Of a stretch of DNA of 47,009 bases, positions 20,258 to 31,500 are shown in pieces. The position numbers and the translations under genes were made by a program. The notes below the pieces were generated by a model, which searched no databases, was not told where the DNA came from, and saw nothing but the letters and a program-made list of their open reading frames with translations. The stretch's first letter is position 1, and every line of letters begins with the position of its first letter. Source of the stretch: Pseudomonas marginalis (GTDB lineage Bacteria > Pseudomonadota > Gammaproteobacteria > Pseudomonadales > Pseudomonadaceae); NCBI RefSeq assembly GCF_001645105.1, contig NZ_LKEG01000040.1, forward strand, positions 1 to 47,009, read 5' to 3'.

Positions 20258-20800
20258 TTACTGCTGGTTCTGGCCCAGCACCAAGCGGCCTTCCTTGTCG
20301 ATCGGAATCTGGCCGCCTGGATCACGATCCATACGCACCGAACCTTCCTTGCCATCCAAGGTGTAACGCACGTCATAACCGACAACCTTGTCGCTGATGT
20401 CGTTGACGGTGTTACAACGGGTTTGCGTGGTGGTGTAGGTATCGCGGTTCTGCATACCTTCCTGAACCTTGTTACCGGCATAACCGCCACCGACCGCACC
20501 AGCTACGGTAGCCAGCTTCTTACCATTACCGCCACCGACCTGGTTACCCAATAGGCCACCGGCCAGTGCACCGACCACCGTACCGACGATCTGGTGCTGA
20601 TCCTGCACGGGCTTCTGCCGAGTCACGGCGACGTCCTTGCAGACCTCACGCGGCGTTTTAATCTGGGTTTTCACCGGCTGCACCGCCAGCACTTGCGCAT
20701 ACTCAGGGCCGCTTTTTACCAGGCTGTAGGTGGCAACAGCACCCCCGGCAGTCACACCGACAGCACCCAATACCGCACCAACCAGTAACGACTTGTTCAC
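20258..20800 (-). CDS. Glycine-zipper (17-kDa surface antigen-like) envelope protein
   Basis: A 180-residue protein with an N-terminal hydrophobic signal/anchor (LLVGAVLGAVGVTAGGAVATY) and a central glycine zipper (VGTVVGALAGGLLGNQVGGG and AGAVGGGYAGNKV), as in the Rick_17kDa_Anti/2TM glycine-zipper family. Its C-terminal part GYDVRYTLDGKEGSVRMDRDPG is shared by that family. The start taken is GTG at 20800, because AGGAGG lies six bases before it; an ATG seven codons upstream would place the start before this ribosome-binding site. Location is probably periplasm or outer membrane; no precise role is known. Confidence 0.82.
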   Translation of the reverse strand: MNKSLLVGAVLGAVGVTAGGAVATYSLVKSGPEYAQVLAVQPVKTQIKTPREVCKDVAVTRQKPVQDQHQIVGTVVGALAGGLLGNQVGGGNGKKLATVAGAVGGGYAGNKVQEGMQNRDTYTTTQTRCNTVNDISDKVVGYDVRYTLDGKEGSVRMDRDPGGQIPIDKEGRLVLGQNQQ

Positions 20801-20866
20801 GTTGAACCTCCTGACCATCACAAACGGACCGAACGATCCGCGCTATACCCAGCCTTGGAGCAAAAA

Positions 20867-20896
20867 AAAAGGCACGAGTTCAATCCTCGTGCCTTC
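20867..20896 (-). terminator. secDF operon terminator
   Basis: On the minus strand ggcacgag-gattgaa-ctcgtgcc is followed by nine T, 30 bases after the secF stop. Confidence 0.88.
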
Positions 20897-20924
20897 TTTG
20901 TAACAGCAAGTCAACGACACCCCA

Positions 20925-21839
20925 TCAAGGGCGGTCGTCGACCTCCTTGCCGGTAGCGGCAGGAGGGATCAAGTCTTCGCTGCTGAGGTTCAGCCAGATC
21001 AGCACCACGTTGGCGATGTAGATCGACGAGTAGGTACCCGCCAGCACGCCGATAAACAGCGCCAGGGAGAAGCCCCACAGGTTGTCGCCACCGAAGATCA
21101 TCAGTGCCGCAATCGCCAGCAAGGTGGAGATCGACGTCGCCATGGTCCGCAGCAGGGTCTGGGTGGTGGAGATGTTGATGTTCTCGACCAACGTTGCCTT
21201 GCGCAGTACCCGGAAGTTCTCACGAACCCGGTCGAATACCACGATGGTGTCGTTGAGGGAGTAACCAATGATCGCCAGCACCGCCGCCAGTACAGTCAGG
21301 TCGAAGGTAATCTGGAAATACGCCAGGATACCCACGGTCACGATCACGTCGTGGATCAGCGACACAATGGCGCCGACACCGAACTTCCACTGAAAGCGGA
21401 ACGCCAGGTAGATCATGATGCCGACCAGCGCCATCAGCATGCCGAGGCCGCCCTGGTCGCGCAGCTCTTCACCGACTTGCGGGCCCACGAACTCGACGCG
21501 CTTGACCGACGCCGGATTGTCGCCGCCGACCTTCTGCAAGGCCTCGGCAACCTGGTGCCCCAGTTGCGGGTCTTCGCCAGGCATACGCACCAGCAGGTCG
21601 GTGGTGGCACCGAAGCTCTGCACCACGGCCTCGTGGTAGCCGGCCTTGACCAGCTCGCTGCGCACCAGGGTAACGTCGGCCGGCTTCTCGTAGGTCAGCT
21701 CGATGAGCGTACCGCCGGTGAAGTCCAGCCCGTAGTTCAGGCCCTTATGGAACCAGCTGAACAACGCCAGAACGGTAAGGAGCACGGTGACGCCGAACGC
21801 AATGTTGCGAACGCCCATGAAGTTGATTGTACGTAACAT
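20925..21839 (-). CDS. secF: Protein translocase subunit SecF
   Basis: A 304-residue inner-membrane protein with six predicted transmembrane helices. The N-terminal helix is followed by GLDFTGGTLIELTYEKP and a periplasmic domain, then the RND-like helices with YSLNDTIVVFDRVREN. With SecD it uses the proton gradient to help exported proteins leave the Sec channel. It begins 9 bases after secD. Confidence 0.97.
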   Translation of the reverse strand: MLRTINFMGVRNIAFGVTVLLTVLALFSWFHKGLNYGLDFTGGTLIELTYEKPADVTLVRSELVKAGYHEAVVQSFGATTDLLVRMPGEDPQLGHQVAEALQKVGGDNPASVKRVEFVGPQVGEELRDQGGLGMLMALVGIMIYLAFRFQWKFGVGAIVSLIHDVIVTVGILAYFQITFDLTVLAAVLAIIGYSLNDTIVVFDRVRENFRVLRKATLVENINISTTQTLLRTMATSISTLLAIAALMIFGGDNLWGFSLALFIGVLAGTYSSIYIANVVLIWLNLSSEDLIPPAATGKEVDDRP

Positions 21840-21848
21840 GGCAGCCCC

Positions 21849-23717
21849 TTAAATCCACAACTTCTTGAAGTCACGCCCGCCAAAGATCAGGTTGACCATT
21901 GCGCGGGTCACCATGATGGCCGTGAACATCGAGGTAAAGATACCGAGGGACATGGTTACCGCAAAACCTTTGACCGGGCCGGTGCCCATGGCAAAGAGAA
22001 TCCCGCCGACCAGCAATGTGGTCAGGTTGGAGTCGAGAATCGCGGTAAATGCCCGGCCGAAGCCTTCGTTGATTGCGCGCTGTACGGTCATGCCCGCGGC
22101 GATCTCTTCACGGATCCGCGAGAAGATCAGTACGTTGGCGTCCACCGCCATACCCATGGTGAGTACGATACCGGCGATGCCTGGCAGGGTCAGCGTAGCA
22201 CCCAGCAGCGACATCAAGGCCAGCAGCATCACCATGTTGCCCGCCAGGGCCACGGTGGCGATGATGCCGAAGAAGCGGTAGATGGCGATGATGAACAGCG
22301 ACACAAACAGCATGCCCCACAAGGCTGCATCAACACCCTTGGTGATGTTGTCCGCACCCAGGCTCGGGCCGATGGTACGTTCTTCAGCGAAGTACATCGG
22401 CGCAGCCAGGCCGCCAGCACGCAGCAGCAAGGCCAGTTCCGAGGACTCGCCCTGGCCGTTCAGGCCAGTGATACGGAATTGAGCACCCAGCGGCGACTGG
22501 ATGGTCGCCAGGCTGATGATCTTCTTCTCTTCCTTGAAGGTCTGTACCGGCACGTCTTTCTCGACGCCGTTGACCATCTGCTTGGTGTAGGTGGTCACCG
22601 GGCGTTGCTCGATGAAGATCACCGCCATGCTACGACCGACGTTGCTGCGCGTGGCGCGGCTCATCAGTTCGCCGCCATGGCCATCCAGGCGGATGTTCAC
22701 TTCAGGTGTACCGTGCTCGCCGAAACCGGCCTTGGCGTCAGTTACCTGGTCACCGGTGATGATCAAGCCACGCTCGATCAACGCAGGAGGACGGTTGCCT
22801 TCACGGAACTCAAACTCTTCGGAAGTGGCGCGGGTAGCACCCGGCTCAGCCGCCAAGCGGAATTCCAGGTTGGCGGTTTTACCGAGGATACGCTTGGCTT
22901 CAGCGGTGTCCTGTACGCCCGGCAGCTCAACCACGATGCGGTTGGCGCCCTGGCGCTGAACGATCGGCTCGGCCACACCCAGCTCGTTGACGCGGTTACG
23001 GACCGTGGTCAAGTTCTGCTTGATCGAGTATTCACGGATTTCCGCGATCTTCGCCGGGCTCATCGCCAGACGCAGTACAGCCTGGCCATTGAGGTCAGCC
23101 GGTACGATGTCGAAATCGTTGAAGTTCTTGCGGATCAGCGCACGGGCCTGTTCGCGGGAAGCTTCGTCAGCGAAGCCCAACTGGATGGCACCGTTGAGCT
23201 GCGGCAGGCTGCGATAACGCAGCTTTTCTTTACGCAGCAGGCTCTTCACGTCGCCTTCGTAGACTTTCAGGCGCGCGTCGAGGGCTTTGTCCATGTCGAC
23301 TTCCAGCAGGAAGTGCACACCACCGGACAAGTCCAGACCCAGCTTCATCGGGTGCGCGCCAATGCTGCGCAGCCAGGCGGGTGTGGTCTGTGCCAGGTTG
23401 AGCGCGACCACGTAGTCGTCGCCCATGGCCTTGCGCACGACATCTTTGGCCGGCAATTGGTCTTCTTGCTTGGTCAGGCGCAACAAGCCGCCCTTCGCAT
23501 CAGCTGCCAATGTTGCCGCTTTAACCTGGATACCGGCATCGGTCAGCGCTTTGCTCGCGCGTTCCAGGTCAGCCTGATTGACTTGCAGCGAAGTGCTGGC
23601 GCCCGTGATCTGGATCGCAGGGTCATCAGGATAGAGATTGGGAGCGGAATAAATAAAACCGATCGCCAGCACCGCCAGGATCAGTACGTATTTCCACAGA
23701 GGGTATTTGTTCAGCAT
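21849..23717 (-). CDS. secD: Protein translocase subunit SecD
   Basis: A 622-residue inner-membrane protein. One N-terminal helix (YPLWKYVLILAVLAIGFIYSAPNLYPDDPAIQ region), a large periplasmic part with GLDLSGGVHFLLEVD, and five C-terminal helices with VLTMGMAVDANVLIFSRIREE are visible. ATG at 23717 is preferred over the GTG one codon upstream. It lies between yajC and secF in a conserved operon. Confidence 0.97.
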   Translation of the reverse strand: MLNKYPLWKYVLILAVLAIGFIYSAPNLYPDDPAIQITGASTSLQVNQADLERASKALTDAGIQVKAATLAADAKGGLLRLTKQEDQLPAKDVVRKAMGDDYVVALNLAQTTPAWLRSIGAHPMKLGLDLSGGVHFLLEVDMDKALDARLKVYEGDVKSLLRKEKLRYRSLPQLNGAIQLGFADEASREQARALIRKNFNDFDIVPADLNGQAVLRLAMSPAKIAEIREYSIKQNLTTVRNRVNELGVAEPIVQRQGANRIVVELPGVQDTAEAKRILGKTANLEFRLAAEPGATRATSEEFEFREGNRPPALIERGLIITGDQVTDAKAGFGEHGTPEVNIRLDGHGGELMSRATRSNVGRSMAVIFIEQRPVTTYTKQMVNGVEKDVPVQTFKEEKKIISLATIQSPLGAQFRITGLNGQGESSELALLLRAGGLAAPMYFAEERTIGPSLGADNITKGVDAALWGMLFVSLFIIAIYRFFGIIATVALAGNMVMLLALMSLLGATLTLPGIAGIVLTMGMAVDANVLIFSRIREEIAAGMTVQRAINEGFGRAFTAILDSNLTTLLVGGILFAMGTGPVKGFAVTMSLGIFTSMFTAIMVTRAMVNLIFGGRDFKKLWI

Positions 23718-23779
23718 CACGCCGCCCGCTTATAACGCGGGGCGCCTTGCGCGCCCCGTCGATTGGTAAAGGTTGTTAC

Positions 23780-24118
23780 TTAGATCGCTTTCAGCGTGCC
23801 TTTAGGCAGCGTGGCGGCGATGGCGCCTTTCTGGAACTTCATTTCGACGGTGTCAGAGACTTCCAGCACCACGAAAGCATCGGAAACCTTGGTGATCTTG
23901 CCGGCGATGCCGCCGGTGGTCACAACTTCGTCACCTTTCTGCAGGCTGCCCAGCAGGTTTTTCTGCTCTTTGGCGCGCTTGGCCTGTGGACGCCAGATCA
24001 TCAGGTAGAAGATAACCAGGAAACCGACCAGGAAAATCCACTCGAAACCACCGCCCATAGGGCCGGCAGCAGCAGGCGCAGCGGCATCAGCCATGGCGTT
24101 AGAGATAAAAAAGCTCAT
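23780..24118 (-). CDS. yajC: Sec translocon accessory subunit YajC
   Basis: A 112-residue small membrane protein. A single transmembrane helix (FEWIFLVGFLVIFYLMIWRPQ) precedes a cytoplasmic domain with LGSLQKGDEVVTTGGIAGKI, diagnostic of YajC. It is placed between tgt and secD, the usual order. Confidence 0.97.
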   Translation of the reverse strand: MSFFISNAMADAAAPAAAGPMGGGFEWIFLVGFLVIFYLMIWRPQAKRAKEQKNLLGSLQKGDEVVTTGGIAGKITKVSDAFVVLEVSDTVEMKFQKGAIAATLPKGTLKAI

Positions 24119-24161
24119 TTAGCACTCCAGTTGCAAATAGTGAATCTTAGGGTCGGAAAAC

Positions 24162-26332
<2,171 letters not shown>

Positions 26333-26398
26333 GATGGGGTTCGTCTAGCAGGGCCGGGAAGTCTAGCGGAAATAGTCAAAATTGACCATGAAACGTGA

Positions 26399-26427
26399 TT
26401 GACCAACGGTAATCTCATCTCTATACT
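26399..26427 (+). promoter_or_regulatory. Promoter of tRNA-Leu
   Basis: ttgacc and tatact are separated by exactly 17 bases, with the -10 box 13 bases before the tRNA 5' end, on the strand opposite to queA. Confidence 0.8.
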
Positions 26428-26440
26428 TCGCCGCCATTGA

Positions 26441-26525
26441 GCCCTGATGGCGGAATTGGTAGACGCGGCGGATTCAAAATCCGTTTTCGAAAGGAGTGGG
26501 AGTTCGAGTCTCCCTCGGGGCACCA
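26441..26525 (+). tRNA. tRNA-Leu (anticodon CAA)
   Basis: An 85-nt type II tRNA with encoded CCA. The acceptor stem gccctga pairs with tcggggc, the D-loop contains attggtaga, the anticodon loop ttcaaaa places CAA in the middle, a long variable arm follows, and the T-arm has ggttcgag-type sequence (gagttcgagtctc). tRNA-Leu genes are common integration sites, and the accessory region starts directly after this one. I found no duplicated 3' end of this tRNA elsewhere in the window. Confidence 0.97.
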
Positions 26526-26528
26526 TCT

Positions 26529-26563
26529 TAAAAAAAGACCTTGAAATTCAAGGTCTTTTTTTT
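26529..26563 (+). terminator. tRNA-Leu terminator
   Basis: The hairpin agaccttg-aaatt-caaggtct is flanked by A7 and T8, directly after the tRNA. Confidence 0.92.
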
Positions 26564-26632
26564 CGTCTGTCAAAAAGTGGGTGGTCAGAGGACTCACTGC
26601 TTAGCGCCCACTATCAAGCTCAAACACAATCC

Positions 26633-26661
26633 CCTGTGGGAGCTGGCTTGCCTGCGAAGAC
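26633..26661. repeat. Single REP-type repeat
   Basis: tgtgggagctggcttgcctg with gcgaagac after it is another common REP class in fluorescent pseudomonads. It lies in the first non-coding stretch after the tRNA (26564-26677). Confidence 0.65.
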
Positions 26662-26677
26662 GCAAGCCCAAACACCC

Positions 26678-26880
26678 TCAAACTACGTGCCTCCCCCCCT
26701 CCCCCGCGTCACCCTCTGCCAACACCCCATTCGGCAACATCCCATTCGCCACATCATCCACCACCGCCTTCGCCATCTCCCCCAAATAATGCGCCGCCCA
26801 GGCATAGCGATCTGCGCTTGTGTCCATTGCTGCATGCAATGCCAGCATTTCTGAGCGGTGGAGAAGTTCGGAGGCCGCCG
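26678..26880 (-). pseudogene. C-terminal remnant of a DUF3077-like protein
   Basis: The open frame reads ASELLHRSEMLALHAAMDT, then a helical segment ending VAKAVVDD-like (EMAKAVVDDVANG), which resembles the C-terminus of the small helical DUF3077-type proteins common in Pseudomonas. No proper start exists: the 5' part of the frame runs antisense through the primase fragment on the other strand. It is probably a truncated gene joined to mobile-element DNA near 26870. The family call is tentative. Confidence 0.35.
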
Positions 26881-27223
26881 CATCGGTGCGTCTGCATGCG
26901 TGGCTGGCCGAACGCGGCGGCGCCGGTAACTTCGAGGGCGATGCGATTTTGGCGCGGTTGCGCCAGGTCATCGAGCGTTTTTGGGAAAGCCGCTTTACCC
27001 GCAGGGAATCTGCCGCCGCCAAGATTGATGAACACGGTCCACGCACGATTGATCGGTTGGGCTTTGGCATGACGATGGAACACGGCATGGGCGATGCCCT
27101 GCACACCACCAACACCTGCTACGTGCTGCCTGAAGTCTGAGGGCCGAGATCTTCAAGGGCATGAATATCAGCGCGGTGAAGACGGCTCCAGGAACGGATG
27201 AAGACGAGGCCAACCCCGCTTGA
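26862..27223 (+). pseudogene. Fragment of a DUF927-type primase/helicase
   Basis: The frame reads RLHAWLAERGGAGNFEGDAI, ERFWESRFTRRES and then TNTCYVLPEV before a stop at 27138-27140. In a shifted frame the sequence goes on as LRAEIFKGMNISAVKTA and ends at 27223. This pattern (WL-x-RGG-x-G, ESRF, YVLPE-x-FR-x-E) recalls the C-terminus of DUF927 superfamily ATPases found on prophages and integrative elements. Only the tail remains, with a frameshift. It is a likely relic of an element integrated at the tRNA-Leu gene. Confidence 0.5.
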
Positions 27224-27321
27224 CGGCATGCCTGCTGATAGAGGTAGTGCCGGCTCATTACCGGCCTCGCCAGCCGTTCGACAACCATCCCTATCAACCG
27301 CAGTACCTAGAGACAATACAG

Positions 27322-28164
27322 ATGAACGCTATCCAAGAACTGAAAGACTGCCGCGACACACTGCCCCTCGAAATGGAGAGCAGTCAGCGGGACCTGGCGC
27401 CCTTCGAGGAAGCGCTGGAAAGCCCGGAGGTTATCCAGCAAGGCCGTCAACGGGCAGTGCAAAATGAGATCAACGATCGCAAAAGACGCATTGACTCACG
27501 AGATCATGAGATCTATCGCCTGAATTAAAAAAATCGATCGCCTCGACGCTCTGGCGAACCGTGAGAGCTTGGCTGCGGGTTACCTCAGCGGCATTGCGAA
27601 CTGGAAAGCCGACTGATGGAGCTTAACGAAAAGCGCAGCAGCATCGAGACTAGGTTGCAGCAAGTCCGCCAGAGCGATCAGGAAGACATGGCAAAGGCTC
27701 GACAAACTGAAACGGACGAAGCCACCGCTTATGCGCAGGCTGTCGCCTGGGGCGATGTGGAAGGCGAGAAAGCGGCAAACGCCGAAGCTCAAAAGGCAGC
27801 AAAAAACCTTACGGCGGCGGTTGAGCATCACCGCCGCCAACAGTTGCTCATCAGCGCACTGGAGCAGGAGCTTGTGACGATTGATCTGCACATCGCGGAT
27901 GCACAAAAAGAACGCGCCAAGATCGAGAGCAAAGCGGCTCACCTGGCGAACACTGTGCTGGAAGAACAATGGAACGAGGCAGCGAAAGCACTGCTGGAGA
28001 GCGGCGGCAAGCTGTGGGCTGCACGACAACTGATTAGTCAAGACCCGATTGCACTGATGAAGCTGGATATCCCTGAACAGGGCGAGCACTTCGGAAGCTG
28101 GACCTGGCGAGAACTCGTGGATCGCTCACTTCAGCACAGCCTGCTTGACCTACTGGCGGCGTAA
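27322..28164 (+). pseudogene. Coiled-coil protein gene broken by two frameshifts
   Basis: The first part (27322-27528) encodes MNAIQELKDCRDTLPLEM and stops after EIYRLN. Allowing a one-base slip at the A7 run near 27526 continues as KKIDRLDALANRESLAAGYL, and a second slip near 27595 joins it to LESRLMELNEKRSSIETRL. The last part (27616-28164, 182 residues) is open to its end at LQHSLLDLLAA. Joined, they give about 280 residues, heavily charged and predicted coiled coil. Residues predicted on both sides of each slip keep the same heptad-like character, which argues for one ancestral gene. Alternatively 27616-28164 could be translated alone, as tgatgg allows reinitiation. Function unknown. Confidence 0.5.
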
Positions 28165-28179
28165 CCTAAAACCTCCCCG

Positions 28180-28205
28180 AAGCAACCAGCAAAGGCGGTT
28201 GCTTT
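28180..28205 (+). terminator. Hairpin after the coiled-coil gene
   Basis: aagcaacc-agcaaaggc-ggttgctt forms a stem followed by a short T/G run. It may be a weak terminator. Confidence 0.45.
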
Positions 28206-28225
28206 GGGCCCACCTCGGTCTAACC

Positions 28226-28442
28226 ATGAATAAACCACCACAAAACAGCGCTCAGATGCCTGATTACTGATTACCTAAAGGCCCGAAAGCTGCATTTGAA
28301 CGGAACAATTGCCGGTATGGCTGGAGTGAAAAAGCTCTACGCAAGAGCAAACAAAGACACCAAGGTTGAAACGCTCACGATTGATGCAATCAAGGCAGAG
28401 CTTGATTTCATTGACCTTCAACTCAAAAGAAAGGACGGGTAA
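28226..28442 (+). pseudogene. Small helical protein gene split by a 7-bp tandem duplication
   Basis: The frame starts MNKPPQNSAQMPDY and hits a stop. The bases tgattac occur twice in tandem at 28261-28274. Deleting one copy restores a 69-residue protein that continues LKARKLHLNGTIAGMAGVKK and ends IDLQLKRKDG. The restored protein is similar to the intact 62-residue protein at 37844-38032 (TDTLKARKSHL, VQTLTVNLIKNEM). The exact duplication suggests a recent replication-slippage event. Function unknown; the intact relative is next to an MvaT-like gene. Confidence 0.6.
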
Positions 28443-28448
28443 TTGAGA

Positions 28449-28471
28449 AGCGGAAGCCTAAGCAGCTTCCG
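28449..28471. terminator. Hairpin gcggaagc/gcttccgc
   Basis: The stem gcggaagc-ctaagca-gcttccgc follows the broken small gene. There is no strong T-tract, so it may be only a structural remnant. Confidence 0.4.
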
Positions 28472-28599
28472 CATAGCTAAATCCCTTCTTCACAAGCAAG
28501 GGTTCAGATTTGTTCGGCTTTCGGCCTGTGGCGCCTGAGAGCTTATGACCACGTCCGGCCAAAAGCGGATAACCTGATTACAGGTAATCCACCCGTTTC

Positions 28600-31500
28600 T
28601 TACTCGGCACTTGAGGCTAAGAGCTCCTCCACTTGATCAAGGAACACAGCCAGATTGCCGTCGCCGCCCCTCCCCGACCGCCATTCGTCCATCGGTCTAA
28701 CCATCGCTAACTCGCGGGTGCCCAACGACAGTCGCTCAAGTTCGTTGTCAGTAATACCGCGCTCACGCAAGTAGTACTCACTCCAACGGGCAAAGGTCAG
28801 TATCCACATCGATACCACTAAAGCATCGTGCCATCTTGTCCAATCGGAAGTGCTAGCGAGAGGCTGCCGCACGATCCGTTGCTGCCGCCTCAAGATCTTC
28901 CACATCTCTTTCAGACAGCCCTGCTGCCTCTCGTGGCCGCTATAGGCAAAGAGAAAAGCAGCTGTGTTGGTCATCTGCCCCTCACGTGAAAGCTCAAACA
29001 GCCTTGACTGATTTTTAAGCTTTGGCTCCAGTAAACTCGTCAGTTCCTGAACCCAGATACCGCAGGCATCGTCGGTATTTGCGCGATCATTTTGCAGCAA
29101 GGGGAAAATCACATCCTGAGGGAGCCACGGCTCGGCCCAAGTTAGGCGCCGCATATGTCCGCGCATGGAGTCGACTATATGCCTTAGTTCTTTGCCAGAG
29201 ATGTTCGCTGCCAGTACTCCATCGAGTGCCTCGATTAGGCCTTTGTATATCTCACCTTTATCTGGTCTCCCGGCTGCGTGGCAAATCATCCAGCCTAGAG
29301 CTCGCACCCGTTCGTCGTACGAAAAATCGGACACCAACTGCAGTACGCTGTCGAGCCCCCCAGAGTTTTCCAACTTCATCTCAATTGCGTTAAGTCCCAT
29401 CCATTGCAGCAGACCGCTACTGCTATGGACGAGCCGACGCTGTTGCACCTCACTGATTTGGAACTGCAGTGACAGTGCAATTTCGTTGATGACCTGGCTT
29501 AAGAGCGACAGCCTCAATGCATCAGAATCTTGCGGCTCCATCGGTACGTCGACCATCTGCGTCTCAGCAATTTCCAGCAGAGCGTCTGAGGCATACCACC
29601 AAAGAAATTTAATGGTGAAATACTCCGCCCAGGTTAGAGCTGCATACTTTGTTGCATGAAAAAAGTGGTGTGGTTGATAAGAGCTGCGTAGCAAGGTCTC
29701 AACCGGCTCATGAAAGAACCGAGTGTCTGCCACAGCCAATTCCTCATCCACCCGCTCATACGTTCGGTTGAACGATGAATTAAGGAACTGTACCAAGCGC
29801 TCCAGAATGCCGCGCTCGGATTCGAGTTCATGAAAGTGGCCGTCCTCAGTGCGTGAATGTGCTAGCAACTCGCCGACCACCTCCCAAGTTGCTGTGAAGC
29901 CTTCTAAATTGCCAGTCTGCCGCTCTAGGCAATTGCGCAGGCTTTCCGTCTCAGGCAGGGCGAGCGAGTCCCCCTTGAGTATGTTCAGTGTCACCATCCG
30001 TTCCCTCAACGGATCGCCACTCAACCCTTGTAGTGATGGTTCTCCGGCCCATACGCTTAGTACGTCACCTGCCTGGGGCTTTTCTAAGAAGCGCATTGGT
30101 TCATAACGGCGCGGTGCCACTGGCAACGCCGAGGAGTCGAATAGAATCCGCATGGAAGGATTCCCGGTTTCGCCCTCAGACAGTACGGCCTCCGCTTCCC
30201 GTAACAGCACGGACTTGTATTGTTCAACCTGCAGCAGTACATCCGATGGAATTGGAGTAACCAGTAAGGGGTAGTTTTCGGCGGCTTTCTGAAACGAGTT
30301 GGATAGATTGAAGCCCGCGACCGGTAGCCCATCTGATCCCATGATTAAAATGTAGCGGTCATGCAGCCGGCCTTCCTTAAGCCCGTAGATACGTAGCTTG
30401 ACCCGCGCCATGAGATGGCGGTTCTGTTCGCAATTTGCCAGCAAGTTATTAACACCTTCCTGGCCTGTCTTATCGGACTTGCGACGTAGGGGTTTATCTT
30501 CCTTGATGGGCTTTGGAAGGGATCTGAAAACGATGTAGTCAGTCTGCTGTGCTGCACAGATCAATACCAATCCCAAACCGGCGGAGTCGAAATACGGATC
30601 GAAGATAATCACCTGATGCTGCTGGTATTTGGTTAGCAGCGTCTTGAACCACTCCACAAACTGCAGCCGTCCCTCACCACTGCCTTGGCTAACACGTTGG
30701 AAAAAACGCCCCTCTGATTTAGGTGGATGGAGCCGCGTAAACAAAGCTGCGAGGTAGCGGTTAGCCGGGACCCAAGGATCCGCCTCACGCCCGCCTACAC
30801 GGCTGGCGAGATCCTTATTTCCGCGACTGATCGTCAGGGCAGCTTTCACCCGGGGGGACGTGGCGGGGCGAGTAGTTCTTTCTAGCCAATCGAACTTGAC
30901 TGGGTTGGCTCCTTGACCCACCGCATGCCCCTGAAAATGAATCTCTCTAACGTATCCGACTCCCCATCGGCAACACAGCGTGCTCCCGCGAGGAGGGTCA
31001 TCATGAATGCCGAAAACCTCTAGTTCTGTGCCGTCGACCCTGGCGTGCAACTGGTCGCCCAGAACGAACTTGCACTCAAATATTCCTTCTGCATCACGTT
31101 CCGCAGTGATGATATTTGAGTAGACGATTTGGTCGCCGTTCGTGACTTTCAGGTGGAGTTGGAAGCCTTTGAAGTGCGGTATCTGAGCCGGGTTGAAGCG
31201 GGCAATCAAGGCACGAGGTGTATCAACCCAGGTAACGCTCAGTAAGCACCGCTCTAGGTCGTCCAGCGCAGGAAACACAAGCAGCTCAAGATCGCCAAAC
31301 CTGACGGTATCAGGCCCTCCAAAGTCGAGGCCTGTATCTGCGCTCAGGTGTTTCAATACTGATTCGGTCAAGGCGACATCGTAGCCCTGCCCCAGATGCA
31401 ACAGCGCCCCCTTGTCTCTCTGAGAGATCGATGCACTGAAAGCACCAGAGCCACCGTGAGGGCTGGAGAGTGAATGGCGGTCATGCGCATCTCTATTGAG

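Noticed and set aside
30340..30370. Canonical HKD phospholipase D motif in the giant protein
   Set aside because: The motif reads HDRYILIMGSD: His-x-Arg without Asp at the usual place. I therefore call it PLD-like only.
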